Notes: generated by a model from the letters alone, not told the origin. A DNA stretch of 64,000 bases from Rachycentron canadum (GCA_038496675.1 CM076658.1:10808974-10872973); one strand, 5' to 3'. Positions 37,301-52,099 are shown, counted from the stretch's first letter. Translations and numbers: made by a program.

Positions 37301-40300
37301 AATAAAGTATGATAAATAAATAATAACCTTTAGATTCTGTTTGCAAAGACTGAGTTTGACTACAATTTTAATGTGTTTCACATATTTGCTTTTGGCTATG
37401 TTTGAAATGTTCATACAACGTTTGCAATCAGTAATAATATTCTAATAATCCTACAAAATAAGCTTGATAACTTTACGTCAACATGGTGGACTGGTGGCTG
37501 CAAATGTTTGTTTCGTGATCTTTGAAATCCACCAAGCAGTGCCTCCCCCCCGGGAGTCTCTCCGGCATTTGATGTATTGTACATTTAGTATATTTGTATA
37601 AATAAAAAAATAAATTTGAAAAAATAAAATCAAAAATTTACTCTTCGCTTAAGTACTGACCAGCACTAGAATTACATGAAAATAATAAATAAAATCCACA
37701 CAGACCTTGGTTAAAATCAAGCTGCAAAATAAAATAAAAATGTACCAAAGAAAGTGATTTGAGATAGTACCTCAAACAAGTTGTATTTCCATATTTTTTC
37801 AAGTGATAACTGCTGCTTATCCCCTCTAACAATAGATTAAAAATATTAGGGACTTAAAATAAACCTTTCAGTGGCCACTGTCTCCCTACCAAACACCAAT
37901 GATATAATGCTATATCCTCACTAATGGCCAGTGTTTGTCAGTGAGTCACTAAAGTGAGTCACCAAGAAGGAGGCAGGTCACAAAACCAGATTTAATGCTG
38001 CCGGATCATATATTTTCTCATCTCAATGCCATCATTTAGACATGGCTATCAGTCCCTCAACCAAACTTCCTTCAAAACCTCAATTTCAGGATATGATAGG
38101 TAAGCTTACTGTAATAAATGCTGATATTCATGGTTTTAAACCTCACCTTGTTCAATGGCCAAGCATGATATTAGAATTTTTTCATTAAGATACATGGCTT
38201 CTTCATTAGATCTCATTAGATCCATTGATTCTAATATTTAATTTGACTTTTTTACTGGCTGGCTTATTTATTTCAATTACAAGCCACTGTAAAGTGCCAG
38301 AAATCTGTCGATTGCTGATGCAATATCTTGGCTACAGACAGAAGTCAATTAATGTACCGTTTATTTTTTAATTCCATTATCTTCTTGCCCTTGAGTTACA
38401 TCATTTTTTGTCTCTGATTGTGCCAGCATTGATTTCACCTGCAGTATGGAACGATTCAGCCCTTTCTCCCACCAGCTGTGTCCATTTACAACTAATTTGC
38501 AAAGGAGTGGTTGCATATAAATGTCAGGAAAAAGTCACCTTTGACTTTTTTTTTTTTGATAAGGGATGCCACAATACTTTGACCAAGTGGTTTAGCTGCC
38601 TCACCTTCCCCAATATATTAATTTGCCATGATCACTACATATTACCAACTACATCACAACAAAAATGGAACAAACCTCGTGAGCTATGGTGTTTGTCATT
38701 GGCCTCAGATGTTGCCTCTTATATCTTCTGTGCATTTAGTTTGAACACCATAACACTGTTGCAAACACCTTTGCAGACAGTTTTATTGCCACTTTCCAGT
38801 TTTTGTTGGCTTCCTATGAGGTCAGAATCTGCATAATCCTTAACCCTGCACTTACTTTATATTGAGTTACCATGACCTCAAATACAGAGAAAGATGTGTT
38901 GACAGTGAACATTGTGTAGTTCTGGGGTGAACATTTTGCAGGAAATCACCTAACTGTTTTTTGTTGAATGACTTTTAATTAAAACCTTATCCTTTTAAAT
39001 TCACTCTCCAGGAAGACAAAGAAATATTTCCTGCATTTACAATCTCATTAATATTTTGGGCAACGCATATGCTCAGAACATCAAGACTGATAATGTTTCA
39101 AACTTGTCAAATGTATCAAGGATTCCTTCAGGTTTTCCCCCACATCCAACATTCAGTCATTCAAAGGGTTTTTCATTTTCGTTGCAAGCAGTTTGATGTT
39201 TGAAATTGAATGTATTCCTGATGAGGGAAGCTGGGAATTGGCTGGCTGTCAGATCAGCACTATTATCTGCCTTTTAGGTTTGAAGCAAATTAGACTCAGG
39301 GTCCCCAAGGTGCTGGGACCCTTGCATACTGGTGGTGTTGAATTCTCACAGCGTGTCACTTCCTTGATGGAAATTCACTTTAATCAGAAGGAGATTCACA
39401 GCCCCTCTGGACTTGTACATAGCTTTTGATTTGTTTTCAGGGCATGTAAGATACCACATTTTTACCTGGAACAAGGAAATGTTTAAGTGTTAATTACTCA
39501 ACAACATCTTGACCAGTTAGTAATCTGATCCTGGCACACACACATTTGGATTTTTACTAAGCTGTTAAAATGTTACTCACTAACCCTCAACATATTATAG
39601 GCCCAGGAGTGATACTTTGATGGTGTAACGAGATAGCAGAAATGTGAGTGGAAAAATAAGATCAAAAGTTTATGGAAAATATAGCTTAATTGATAACTTT
39701 ATAGTCGGCCCCTAGTGCCTGCATTTGAAAATAAATGAGCACAATTATACACCAATGCAAACTTTTTTTGGTATAAACACTGGGAATGCCAGACAAAGTT
39801 AATTAAATCCAAATGCATAGTTGGATAGTGCACACAGAAACTGTTTCCTTTTAATTGTGTTTATCTTGAGAGGTATCCCAAAACAGTTTGGTGCAGTGCC
39901 TTGGTGGTTGTTCTTAGTGCACATAAAAGCGAGCCATTCACTTTTTTTTTTTTTGGCAATCCGTTTAAATTTCTTGCTATGTAACAGGAAATGCTTCTGC
40001 CTGACACAATATAGTGAGGATATCCCTGACGAGAAGTCTTCAAAAATCTGACAAGATTTTACAAACTGAATTTACTCTGGTACTGAAGCCCACACTTGAA
40101 TTTGACATATGAGCAGACTTAAAAGTCTTAAAAATGCTAACCACCACCATGAGGTTAGCATACTTACAGCGACTGTACTAAAAAGCTGATGTTCAGTAGA
40201 TTATGGTAAAGTAATCTTTACCAAACACTGGGAATGCCAGACACAGTTAATTTAGATTATGATATAGTATTCTTTACCATAATCACATCTTAGTTTAACA

Positions 40301-43300
40301 TCTGAGCATACTAATAAACTAAAGACAAAGTAGAGCTTCAGCTGTGGTGGGAATAACATTAGTTTTGATGGTATTTAGTCCTAAAGTACAACCATACGGT
40401 TCGTAAAAAGTTTTTATTGGAAATTCATTTAACAGCTGTTGTAAAAACCAGAAATGTCAACCTTATGGTGGGACTGGAGGGAAAAGTCATTAGGTCACCA
40501 AATTCAGTAGGACTTGCTGTGTGGGTACCATTTTTCAGGGTAGAGCAACACATGTTTGTTTTGAGATATTTCAGTCTGGACCAAAGCGGTGGTCCAGCTG
40601 CCCAACTAACACTTTCACCACCCAAAGCATCAAACCACTAGCATGCTTGAAAATAAAACACTGTCAACAGAAAAGCTGTGGGACGTGCTTTATTTCGATA
40701 AATTTGTTTCAATTTTATGGAGTCTCTCTGGGTTTTAAGTATTGTTCTGAGAGAAGCATCAGGTTCAAGTGCCCAGAATGTCTAGGGGAGGTTGACTTTG
40801 ACTGTTGGACTGCTTTAATGTAAAATACAAGTGCAGTGAAGTGATTTTTCTTGCAATCATTAACCCCAACCATAACACACTCAAACACATGCTTGTGTAA
40901 ATTAACATAAATGAAACATGCTATCAGTGTGCTCACTCGAACATTTCCGTAACAGCACAATTTGGATCTTGGTGCTCCTTCTCTGTACCCATCCGTCCTG
41001 TCTTATCTGTGTTCATAAGCCATCAGGTGTGTTGTGTCTTACTGATTCCCACAGGTAATTTGACTTGCAATATATTTTTGGAACATCTTCCAGGCGCACA
41101 AATAGTCCAAATCATTATGGCTCCTGGCAGATACAGAGCTAGCAAAGGATTAAAGCAGAGAGGAGCCAAGGAGTATCAGGATTTGGTTTGTTTGTCCCAG
41201 CTGTGTTGTTTACAACTCCCTGTGCTATAGTCCGCTCAGCCCAGCACAACAGTCCGCAGACAGTAGAGAGGCGTCGAACTCCAGGAGCTTTATCTCCTCT
41301 CACACTCATCTGCAGGCGCTGTATGTCCACCACTGGAGAGTGATTGACCACTAGCCTTAGATTGAAATTGATTGCATAAGGGCTATAACAATGGAAGGCT
41401 GTTGGTATTCTAGCAGGGGCATTGGAAGAGTGTCAAAGGATGGGATACTGCTGTCACTAGAACAACTGGGTTCTATATTAACGTATTGTCTTGTAGTCAG
41501 ATTCTTAAGATCGGAGTAGGCCTTTGATCCGAGAGATACTGTGTCTCTAATTGGGTTCTATTGATCCGTCCTGCTCCTGTTCATGACGGCAAAGTCTTGA
41601 TGAATGTCAGTCGGCTGCTCTGAATGAAAAACTGGAGTAACCAGCCAAATGTTGCTTTAAGTTCAGCCAGGTTGACTGTTCAATATGAGGTGCCAGATTC
41701 TAGACATTTAGAAAAGAATGAAACCTGAGTGGCAGAAAAGACATCGTTACCAGTCTGCTGAAGTTTTGGATCACGTTTTTGTGTGTGTGTGTGTGTGTGT
41801 TTGTGTCAGATTGATGTCACATCTAACCCCCCCCCCAAAAAAATCCTTGGAATGTCTCTTTTTCTATCATAAAACATAATTTAAGAAAAATTAATTCAAT
41901 CTTTTTTGAAGACAGTTGCTGACGACTGTATTTTCATGAAAAAACCCCATCAGATTACATCATATGCAACTGCTTACTGGCAGATTGCACTGGATTTAAA
42001 CAACTGATGTTAATAGGAAGGACAGGGTGCATATCTACAAACTTATACCCAGACTGTCTTCTATTGAGCTGCCCATATTGATCAACAAAAACACTGTCTG
42101 ACATCCTTGAGCAAATTTTATTGGCGTGGTTTGTGGGAAATATTTGTTGGTTTTATTTATATCATTATATATATATAGAATACTATAATTTTTTTTGAGA
42201 AATGCCATAACAGCTAATAAAAAAACAGTTCTAGTAAAGAATTCCAAAACCATAACATTCATGTGTAGTTTGAGTGTCTGTTTCCTTTAACACACACATT
42301 GCTTACTGCTGAGTATGAATGATAAAAGAAGGATAAACCTAATCTTGCCCCAAAGCCTATCAAGTTTATATTGTGTTTATCATTTTTGACATTCGTATAT
42401 GAGTTACACTATCATCTCTTTTTACATGTTATGTGACATTCATTTTAGTTGCTCTGAACAAATGACACTAACTAATTTGTCAGCTCAGTGCGTTCTTTGA
42501 AAATTCATGTGACATTTAGAATAAGTACTGCAGCAGTACACAAATACATGACATGTTTTTGATCATTTATGAAAGTTTCCTAGATCCATACTATTGACGT
42601 TAACCCAGGCTTTATCTAAGAGTATCTGCCACTGATTCATTATGCTGCATTAGCTGCCCTGGGAGGAGGAAAGGGACAAAGCTAGAAGGATTGCACTGCA
42701 TATTAAATCTGTCTTGCTGAACATCAGTAGAATGAAAAAAATCCCCATGAAGATCCGAATGCAGATATAAAATAGTAAGTGGCTGGTTGAAAACAAATTT
42801 GACTCACATGCAATCCCAGGAAATGGAGTGTAGCATAAATTGCAGGAAGTAATATGGAAGGTAAAAAAAAAAGGTTAATGTAATGCCACTCACTGTATGA
42901 ATGGGTGATTTCATTGATGGAATTTTGTGGCTTTGCTGTCTGCAATATTTTAAAACACATGCTTATGTCCTTTTGCAGTCTGTGGATGATACAAAGCACA
43001 ATACAAGTGAGGTATGTAAAGTACGCCAAAATAATTAGGGTATAATTAAGGAGAATTAAGTCATCATCATTTAATTTTAATATGGATACGTGTTTTAGTG
43101 GGTAGTCTTCTGATATTTGCTATATTGATTATAGCCAGCTAAGTATTTGTACTTGAATCAAATCACAGCTCTTAAACTCCACTACCATAAAAGAGTCCAG
43201 CGTAGACTGGGACTGCCAAGGCCATCGGACTAAATATACATCATCCAAATGGTCAGGTTTAATGACATCACGCTAGTATTTATGCACTTATCTGCCAAGC

Positions 43301-45440
43301 TTTATTGCTTTACCCTGGCTGTTTGCTGGTCTTTGCAGGTTCTGTCAGGTGGCATTGCTCCATTCACGGTGGTCAACATCCAGATTAAACTGAAATCCAA
43401 TGTTGCCAGAATTAATTTTCAGTTGGACCCCAAGGAAAGAGTTTGCAAGATCAAAAACGATAATGATTAAATGGTGTGAATTTTGTGGGTGTCTTTTCAA
43501 ATGTTTTCACTTTTGCTTTTGAGATTTATTGGGGTGGCCAATGCAGTGCAACTGAAGAAAGCACATAAAAACATAAGCAAATACACAGGAACAGGAAAGA
43601 AGCATCAATTTGACAAAACATATGCTTCAATACACACAACCAAACAGACAAACGCTGCTGAAAGTACAAACAACACAACCAAATATGGAAATAAGCTGCA
43701 AATATCACAGACGAGAATGAAGATAGATTTCCGGGAGATGCAAAAAATTAAAAAAAGAAATGTTGGACTCAGCTGAAACAGACTTCATGTTCAGTTATTG
43801 AGGTTGGTAACTCATTAGTGGTGATGGAAAGTTAGCTAAACATTTTGGTTTATTTTAACTAGTCATAGCCTTTTTCTTATCATCAGCCAGCCAACTCAAA
43901 TCTTTTTTTAGCTAATTTTCCACTGACAAGTAGCTGACTTCTCTTCATGTTCAATCACTGTCCCAATGTCATCACTTTTTTGTGTCACCCAGAAACAAAT
44001 CAGCTGCTGTTTGTACTATTTACACCACATTTGTCTATTTGGTTGTGTTGTAATTTGCAATTGCACTTGCTGTCAAACTGACCAAGATGTTTTGTTAATT
44101 TTCTTGTGCTTTGACTATGTGCATGTTTCGGTAAAGGGCTCTGCTACAGTTGACTACAGCAGACAGATGTATCATGGAGAAAATTTCTTTTGTTGTTAGC
44201 TGTATTTGCATACTGTAACTGTTGATCATTCTTCATTATGTAATGGGTTCATTTCTCATAGTCAGTCCAAGACATGCCCCAAAGACATGTTTGTTTCTAG
44301 TGCAATGAACAATTGCTGAGATGATGAAGAATGAGTAATGAAAATATATTCAGGTTTCCCTTGCCTCAGGCTTGTGGAGAATGTGTGGGACCTCTCTGGC
44401 CATACCTTCCAGAAGCTTCATTGGTGCAACACAAGAAGACAAAAAGTGCTGCCGAGATACACTATTTTATCACACTCTTTTTTTTTTTATTTTTATCACA
44501 CATAAGTTTTATCACACATGCCTTTGTTCTATATGCACCTGCAAAGTGTTGTATTCACAAATGTAACATTTAATTAGTGTGATGAATATAATTGACACAA
44601 TGTGAATTGACAAATGCTATGCATAGCAAATTGTGCATCTTCTTATAACAAATGCTGAATATACTTGAGAAGTATTATGTTTATTAGAATACAATGAGAA
44701 CAAGCTCTTGTATATCAGCTTGATTCCAGTCATGAAGGTAATCAAATTTAGAAAAGATGGATGAATCTGCATCACTGTAGACCGTAATTAAAATTTATAT
44801 CTTTGTGGTATTGGCTATAACTGCTTCAAATGTCTTGCTCATTTAGCACAGGGTTAACCATAAATGGAGATAGCACCTCATACCTTTTATCAATGGTGAC
44901 ATGTGGTTTTCATATTCATAAGCAGAGGAGGTGCAATGCTAATATTACCATGCTTTACAGTAGTTTATGTGTTCTTTGGGTGCTGGGCTGCGTAGGTTTT
45001 CTGCCTTAAGACTCCATAATTATGACAAGATTAAAGGTTCACATTCGTACAAAGCCAAGAAAGAAGAAGTGTTTCTAGATAATCAGTGCACTGATTATGG
45101 GAGCCAGTCCATACATACAGCCATCCATCATGGAGAAACAGCCCAAAATTATCAAGGATCTTGTGACTTCAGATTTCCTACACTTAATTATGGTTTTCAT
45201 GTTTTCTTTATTCCAGGGTACAATTAAGGTCTGTAAAACAGCTGTTTTTCTTCTAATTGGAACTTTCTGGAAATTAGATCATACCACAATAGCAGATTCT
45301 TACTCTTGCTGGAGCCTGCACAGTAAAATATGCAATTAATAAGTAGTTTAAGCTTATTTAGTTACAAATGAGCGTAAACTGATACAATTATTTCTTGGCT
45401 TGATTTACTGTAGGTGATTTCTGTTATTGAATCTAATCTA
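34306..45440. other. Gene-poor interval, no gene recognised
   Basis: About 11 kb without a recognisable exon. It holds a (TG)10 run at 41781-41800, C-rich short runs (37546-37553, 41827-41836), and a local duplication at 39775/40223. The longest stop-free frame (142 codons, 38408-38836) has no recognisable domain or splice context. The stretches 41020-41360 and 43200-43470 have more complex composition than their surroundings and could be regulatory or exonic. Confidence 0.45.
39775..40252. repeat. Direct repeat pair with nearby inverted repeat
   Basis: A 30-base segment beginning AAACACTGGGAATGCCAGAC occurs at 39775-39804 and again at 40223-40252 with one mismatch. Around the second copy, GATTATGGTAAAG (40199-40211) and its reverse complement (40272-40284) form a 13-base perfect inverted repeat. 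This suggests a small duplication or a relic of a short mobile element. Confidence 0.7.
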
Positions 45441-45533
45441 TATTATATTATATTATATTATATTATATTATATTATATTATATTATATTATATTATATTA
45501 TATTATATTATATTATATTATATTATATTATAT
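45441..45533. repeat. (TATTA)n pentanucleotide microsatellite
   Basis: About 18 uninterrupted copies of the unit TATTA over 93 bases. The open frame across it is an artefact of the repeat. Confidence 0.97.
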
Positions 45534-48500
45534 TTTCAATCTGTATGCCATGTCATACATTCTGTATCTAGTTAAATCTTTATTCGTCTTTGGGCTTCAA
45601 GCATTTAGTTTCAAATTAAACCTTGTGAAAAGTTCAGAAGGGAAATGGTGAACCTGCCAACATCTAAAGACATTTGAAAATGTGACTGTTTTTTTCATAA
45701 TTACTCACAAATCAAATGTGTGGGAAAATACTTGTTTCATCTTTAACATTGTAGTGTACACTAGCTCATCGTATTTTATTTATATAAAATAATCTGATGC
45801 TCAACTAGGAACCAAATGTGTTAGATAAATGTGGAAAAGTAAATATCACAATATGGAGAAGACTATGCCTCTGCCAAGAACAAGCCAAATGGAAATCTAA
45901 ACTTATTTCTGCATTTCGGGTTTCAAATGTTGTTTGAGCTTGTTTTCATGTTGGTATTTTTGATCAATTCTTTCCACCTGAAACTGCAGTCTTACTGTGG
46001 TGGAGCCCTGCTAACAAGAGCCTTATGCTCATGTAACCCAAGGTGGAGTGGTCTCAGGTGGAGGTCCATGCAAAAGCAATCTAACAAAAGCTCTACAAGT
46101 AATTTAATAAAACCAAGTGAACCTCACCTGGAGTGCAGGCTTGGGATTGGTGCACCCAGTCAAGGGTTTGGTCACCAAGTAACCCCATTAGCTCAAGAAC
46201 TGTCTAATTATTTTCATTGCTAATTAAGAAGCCAGTGTTTGTTTATTCTTCTCTCAATGGATCTTCTGCTCCCAGCTCTGCTGAAACACAATGGCTTGTT
46301 TCACTGGGAGTGGATTAAGAGTCACTGTCCTCTGAGCATCTGCTCAGTGTAGCACAAAATGTTATGTCTCCCACAGCTCCAGACCTTTCATGCAAACCTG
46401 TGTGTTTCCACATCTCAGAGAAATGTGAATGAGGACACTGTCGCTGTAAATATAGACTGATACAGATTATTTCTCCCAGGAAGGATTCCAATTTCTAAAT
46501 GCCAAAAAAAAAAAAAAAAAATACAACTAAAAAATAGATATCAAATAAGGCTGGAAGAATTTTTAAGAGGCCAATAGAAAAAAAAACCCCAACATATATA
46601 AACACTGAAACTGAAACTTTTTATATGCACTTATTTTCCACTTTCTAAGTGTACGAATACTCCCAGTGAGGGGTGAAGTGGTTTGGCAGTTTGAGAAGTT
46701 CACTGCATAATATAGTTGAAACAAAATGATTTTGTAACTGACTGTTCAGGGGCTTTCAGTTTGAATTAGGGTGGTTTGTGAAGAGTTCCTTCCACACGAG
46801 GTGCTTCAGAGTGCAAATAAGAAATAGATTTTTTATTATGATTTTTTTATTAGTATTTTTATTTATTTGCTGTTTATTGTACTCCATGTGGGTTGTTTAG
46901 AAGGTCTGTGCAGTTTACTACAACATACAAAACATTTTTGGCTTTATGGGAAGAGATTCACTTCTCTTTCATCACTTATGAATTCTTGCAGTCTCAATAA
47001 ATATCTCCAGAGATACATTATCTCTTTATCTCATGGGAGACCTTGTATGAAATGAACTATTTTCCCATTTTAAACTATCACATTTGTCATGAAACATTTT
47101 TGACAGTTATGTTTGTATGAATTGCTGCAGTTTTGAAAGAAGGTAATCTTGGTGATTATTCCAAAGCCAGGGTATACTATTTGAAAAGGCAATTTTGCTA
47201 AGTTGTGCTTAAAATTGACTCAGTAGAACTACCCAGATGATCCGGTAAGACAACTGGTAGAAATACAAGAAAGTATTTTACAGAGAGTGACTTTGAAGAT
47301 GAGCAGGCATGTTTTTCCTTCCTCACTGAGGTCAGTCCTGTTAAGACATTTGAATTGCAGTGATGAGTGCATAATAAAATCCAAAATAGAATGGTAGCTG
47401 AATGAATGAATGGTAGAAAGGCTCAAGCTTGTACAATAGTCAGTGTGATTCATGCATGTAAAGGTTACCACCAAAATCTAAAACAAACGTTTCTTTCTTT
47501 TATGTCAATGTCAGTGTGGTACAGTGATAAAGTGGCAAAAGGCTGAACGTCAGTGGAGTAGAAAGGAACACCTTTGTTTCAGTATCACAACAGAAGATAT
47601 AGCAGTACACTATGCATTAGAAACAACATCACAACAAACCATGTAACCAAATTTTAGCCTACTGATTTTTTTTGGGCAGGGCTGTGAGCAAGCCTCTTGT
47701 GCTTTCAGCTGCTTTACTGAGCTGTCTGCCCTTCTGGGAAACCATCTCTGTACATGTTCTGTTCTGATGTGTCAAGTAAGAAGTCACAAGATTATAGTCT
47801 GCTTCAGTGGCACTGTGACATGAAGATTAAATGAAATTTAAAAAACTGAACAGAAACTCTTACTTTGAAACGCAATGTAAAGTGGAAGCCTTCAGCTATT
47901 AATCACACAAAGCACAATAGCATGAGTCCAGGATAACTAATGAAACAGGCCCATAAAGCCTTCCCATATAAACACCTTAACTGGACTAATACTAATTACT
48001 GTCACTGATAAGTGTATTATTATCTGCATGTAAACAAGACCACTGGCCATTGTTGGGTAGTTGCTTACTTTATGACAATTGATTGCTGCTGCAAGGGGGA
48101 AGAAAATCAGCAAAGAAAAAATAGAGGAAATGTAGCAATTTTAAGAAGTGATAAGGTGTATTTATTGAGCAAAAATGCAAAAAAAAAAATTGTTACAAGT
48201 GTTATTACATTAATATTATTACTACTGCATTATTACACTATTGCTCTGTGTGAATCCATCTATGGAGCAAGACCACTGTACCAAGTCAAGTAAACCAAGT
48301 AATTTCTTTCTTCTTTTTTTTTTTTCTTTTTTTTTCGGAATAAACATTTAAAATGGAACTACTGCCTCTGAAGATTCATCTCATGTCGAGTTTACTGCCA
48401 GTACACAGACTGTAACCGTAGTTGTAATGTTGATTTCTGGACAGAGAGAAGATTGCCACTACAGGAATCTTTAATACTTCATGTCTTTGTAGTTGATATA

Positions 48501-51500
48501 TGAATAGGCTAAATCCTACAGGGATACAGTCAATGTGATTGACAGTGGCTAAATTAAAAGTAGAAAACAGATGCAATATGGCTTGTCTCCTCGGCATACA
48601 CCTATAAAAACTCAGGTTTCCATATAAACAATTAGTGTCTTCAACACTGTCATTACCAGTGACAAGATGTATATATATATACACATACATCCAAATCTTA
48701 GTAAACATTGCAAGGGTTCAAATCAGAAACAAATTGTACACACTGACCAAACACAAAAGATATACTTACTGTGGTGCAGGCTACAGACTGAGAAACTGGT
48801 ATCAACTGGGACACCTGCAATAGATTTGTAAAGGTGTGACTGCTCTCAGGTAAAACAAACAACAATGGTCCACACTCGACATAGCGCCAGAGCTACAGGC
48901 TGCATGTCAGTTGTCTGTTTTGTGTGTTATTTAATCAGATCTGAGAGCATATTTATTAGACCTTCTGGCTGGCAGGGGAAACTGAGGCATCAACGGCTCT
49001 GGTGGTGAGGCTGTCTTCAAAGGAAAAAGATGGAGCACACGTTATTAGTATTATCATTATTATTTTACACAGCTTTGACAAACTCTGGTTTAAAACTACA
49101 GGGCATTTGTGTATGACACAAAATGCTGACAATAATAAACACTTTTGGATGCCAGCAGTTGACATGCCTCTTTACTGTTAAGACAATTTGGCAGCGACAC
49201 CTGTGGATTACAGACAATGACACGTCTCCCAGGAAAAGCCCGTGCCAAAGAGGCATGGAAGGGGATTCATGGCTCTGTTTGAACCTTATACTCAAGAGTA
49301 ATATGAGATTGTGGAACAACAACACACAGTATTTTTACTTCAGAAAAGATGATTAAGGGATCACAGAGATATACAGCCTTTCTACATGTGTTGAAGATTT
49401 GCTGAAACCATTCTGTACCTACACAGTATATTGTGGCAGTAACCTCAAGTGAACTAGTCCCCAAACACAAGGACAAGTTGACATGTTCTGCACTGTGTTA
49501 CATATATAACATGAGTCCTGTACCAGCAAAGGCTTAACACTCTATCTTGTGTATGATATTCATGGATACAGTATTGAAAAACAACAAAGTTTTGAGTCAG
49601 TCTGTTATTTGATTCTGGTTTCATTAGATCATGGCGTCAGCTCTGGGTCTCTCCACGCCTCCAATTCTGACACCTTGGTTGCTGCTTAGAATAAACATGA
49701 ATCTTCTCACCCATATGAGGAGTGTGCAGCTGCCCCAAGAACAGACATTCAGTATATAAGGGTGAAATCAAAGCCCATTAGGATGCCACTCAGGGATAAT
49801 ACTTCGACTCATATTCAAATATTCAGTCACTTTCTTGTTTCTGTTGTCATGAAGGGCAGGGATGAGGTCACCTGGGTTTGACAATTTATCAGCATTCTCT
49901 ATATCAATTTTCATTTTCTACTCAAAAACAGATCTTGTCTATTTCTTCACTCCTACAGGCCTTTTTGTTTTGTTTTTTTTTTGTCACACTTAATTTATCT
50001 GGCCACCCTCTTGACTGTTAACAGTTAGGGGTCTCAGCTGAAGTGGTACAAGTTGGACTATGGTGAAAGAGACACAAAACCTGCTCGACTGTCTTGATAA
50101 TGATCCCCACCTATGACAAGCATTTGGCTGATGACCAAAACAACAAGATTATAAATCGCAGGTGGTTGGTCTCATTTTGACACATGGTGAAATTTTTTGC
50201 TTGTCTCAGAAAATCTCAATACCAACAGCCTTTCCACATTAGAGGAATTTCAGTTGAGGTGGCTCATGTACCTGGTTTGGATGTGGAGCTCTCCAGGGTG
50301 CTGATTGTGCTGTCAGTTGTAAATTAAGTAAATGTAGTTGGTCTAGTTTTTTTCCAGATGTAATGGCATCAGCCGGCAGGAAGTTACGACTAACCTGCTG
50401 TTTCATCACTGAATTCGTCTGTTTTTGTGGTTGCTTATGTTATATCTGCTGGTTGCAAAGATTTGAAGAGCTGCTCCCATTTGTGCCTCCTCTCGATAAT
50501 GTGGCCATTGCATGTACTGTTTGTGCGACAGCTGAGCTCATTTCTATCCAAATTCTGTTTGTTGCTCTCTGGACTGTCACCGTGGCAGTTTCCAAAGTTA
50601 TAATTTAGTGACCTGCAGTGTTTACTGTTTTCCCAAGCAGGGTTTGCTAGTTTTTTCCACAGTAATAAAAATTCATTTTTAGTACATTCTCCATCTCCTG
50701 CCTTTTAACCGCACTTGAGTTTACGACTATTTTTTACACCTTTCTTTGGATGAGTACTGGATATGACCAGCTGGAAGGAGACCCCAAGATAAACTCAGAA
50801 CACGCAAGAGGTACAACATCTCTGGCTAGTCTGGAAGTGTCTGGGAATGTAGTAGGTTACTGAAGAGAAAAAAAAAATTACATAAGTTATTAAAGGAAAC
50901 CACTACTGCAGTGCTTTACAGTCTAGTTGGGCAACTTGAAAGATATCTTAGCTGCGATTTTCCCATGAAATTAATTTTTCATTGTATTAAAATTTTTCAT
51001 TTGGATAAAACTGTCCCATGAGTTTCAAAGTTGGATACGTTAATTAACCGTGACATGTCCAGGTCAAAAAGTCCTAATATAAAAGTAAAGAGGAGAATTT
51101 ATGAAGGGATACATCTGTCAGCTAAGACCAATCACCATTTCTATCATCCTTTAATTCAATGGTGTATTTTCCCATTTGCTGGTGGGAGACAAAGAGTGTG
51201 GTGTAAGATTTATGTGTTTTATCAGTTCAAGGCTAAAGATCAGCACTTACCAACAATTTTCTTTTCTTTTCTTTTCTTTTTTCCAGAAAAATCAATGTGA
51301 ACATAGTATATTTTTCTAATAGACTGTCTACCCTGAAGGTAATCCAGTGTGACCTCATTAAAGGCAAATAGAGATTATTTCACCACAGAAACGTGAACCT
51401 GCCCCACTGTTTCCCCCCTAAACCTGAATGACATTTAATCCAAAATCTTCCAGCACAGCATCACCCTCTGAAGCAAGCCAGTGTCACTTTAAAGCACCTT

Positions 51501-51784
51501 TCAAAATGTGGCATCCCATACCAATAGGAATTCTTGCACAGTGATGGCAGCCATGTTAATCCACTGTTGATCTACCCAAGGATCAAGCTGTTCTAAAATC
51601 AATAAAGCCATGAAAGCTTGCCTTCTGGTCTTCGTCACTTTCTTTGCATCCTCTAGCTAATACAATTTGACACTGTGCATCTGGTGTTTCTCTCTTTACA
51701 TGTTATGAATTCTGTAAAATCAATATCACTGGAAAATCATCATACTAAGCCTATAGGCCAAATCTGTCTGATATTGGCAATATG

Positions 51785-51786
<2 letters not shown>
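45534..51786. other. Gene-poor interval, no gene recognised
   Basis: Mostly AT-rich non-coding DNA with homopolymer A/T runs (46503-46521, 48315-48335) and a (TTTTC)n run at 51257-51282. The stretch 46230-46500 is compositionally complex and looks like a conserved non-coding element. No exon, RNA gene or intact mobile element was identified. Confidence 0.45.
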
Positions 51787-51847
<61 letters not shown>

Positions 51848-51975
51848 CCTTTTTTTATCCCGGAGAGAAATTAAGTTGTTGAGCAGCTCAGGTAAAAAGA
51901 CAAATCACTTTGACAACAATAACGATAAAATAATACTAATAACAATAACAACAACAACAACAACAATAATAAAAA
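51787..51975 (+). repeat. (GATA)n microsatellite with LINE-like tail
   Basis: About 15 copies of GATA (51787-51847) are followed directly by 'ctttttttatcccggagaga' and 'aattaagttgttgagcagctc', a diverged form of the 'ctttattgatccc...ggaaatt' segment often found beside GATA runs at the 3' ends of fish retroelements. An ACA/CAA-rich run continues to about 51975. It ends roughly 130 bases before the glypican promoter. Confidence 0.75.
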
Positions 51976-52099
51976 CAACAAAATGAATTAATAAAAGTTT
52001 ATTAAAATTGTCTTTTTTTTTTCAAAACACTGGTTGGTATTTTATCCTATCAAATTTTTCAAAATTTAAATTTAAATTTCCTAAAAAAAAAAAAAAATT

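Noticed and set aside
38408..38836. A 142-codon stop-free plus-strand frame, the longest outside fastkd5 without N
   Set aside because: It has no recognisable domain, no clear splice sites, includes a poly-T-encoded Phe run and starts in AT-rich DNA; length alone is compatible with chance.
45427..45651. A 74-codon frame across the TATTA repeat
   Set aside because: The frame consists of Ile-Tyr repeat translation and has no supporting features.
51787..51847. Short tandem arrays (GATA, TATTA, GT) considered as CRISPR-like repeats
   Set aside because: Units are 2-5 bases without spacers; they are ordinary eukaryotic microsatellites.
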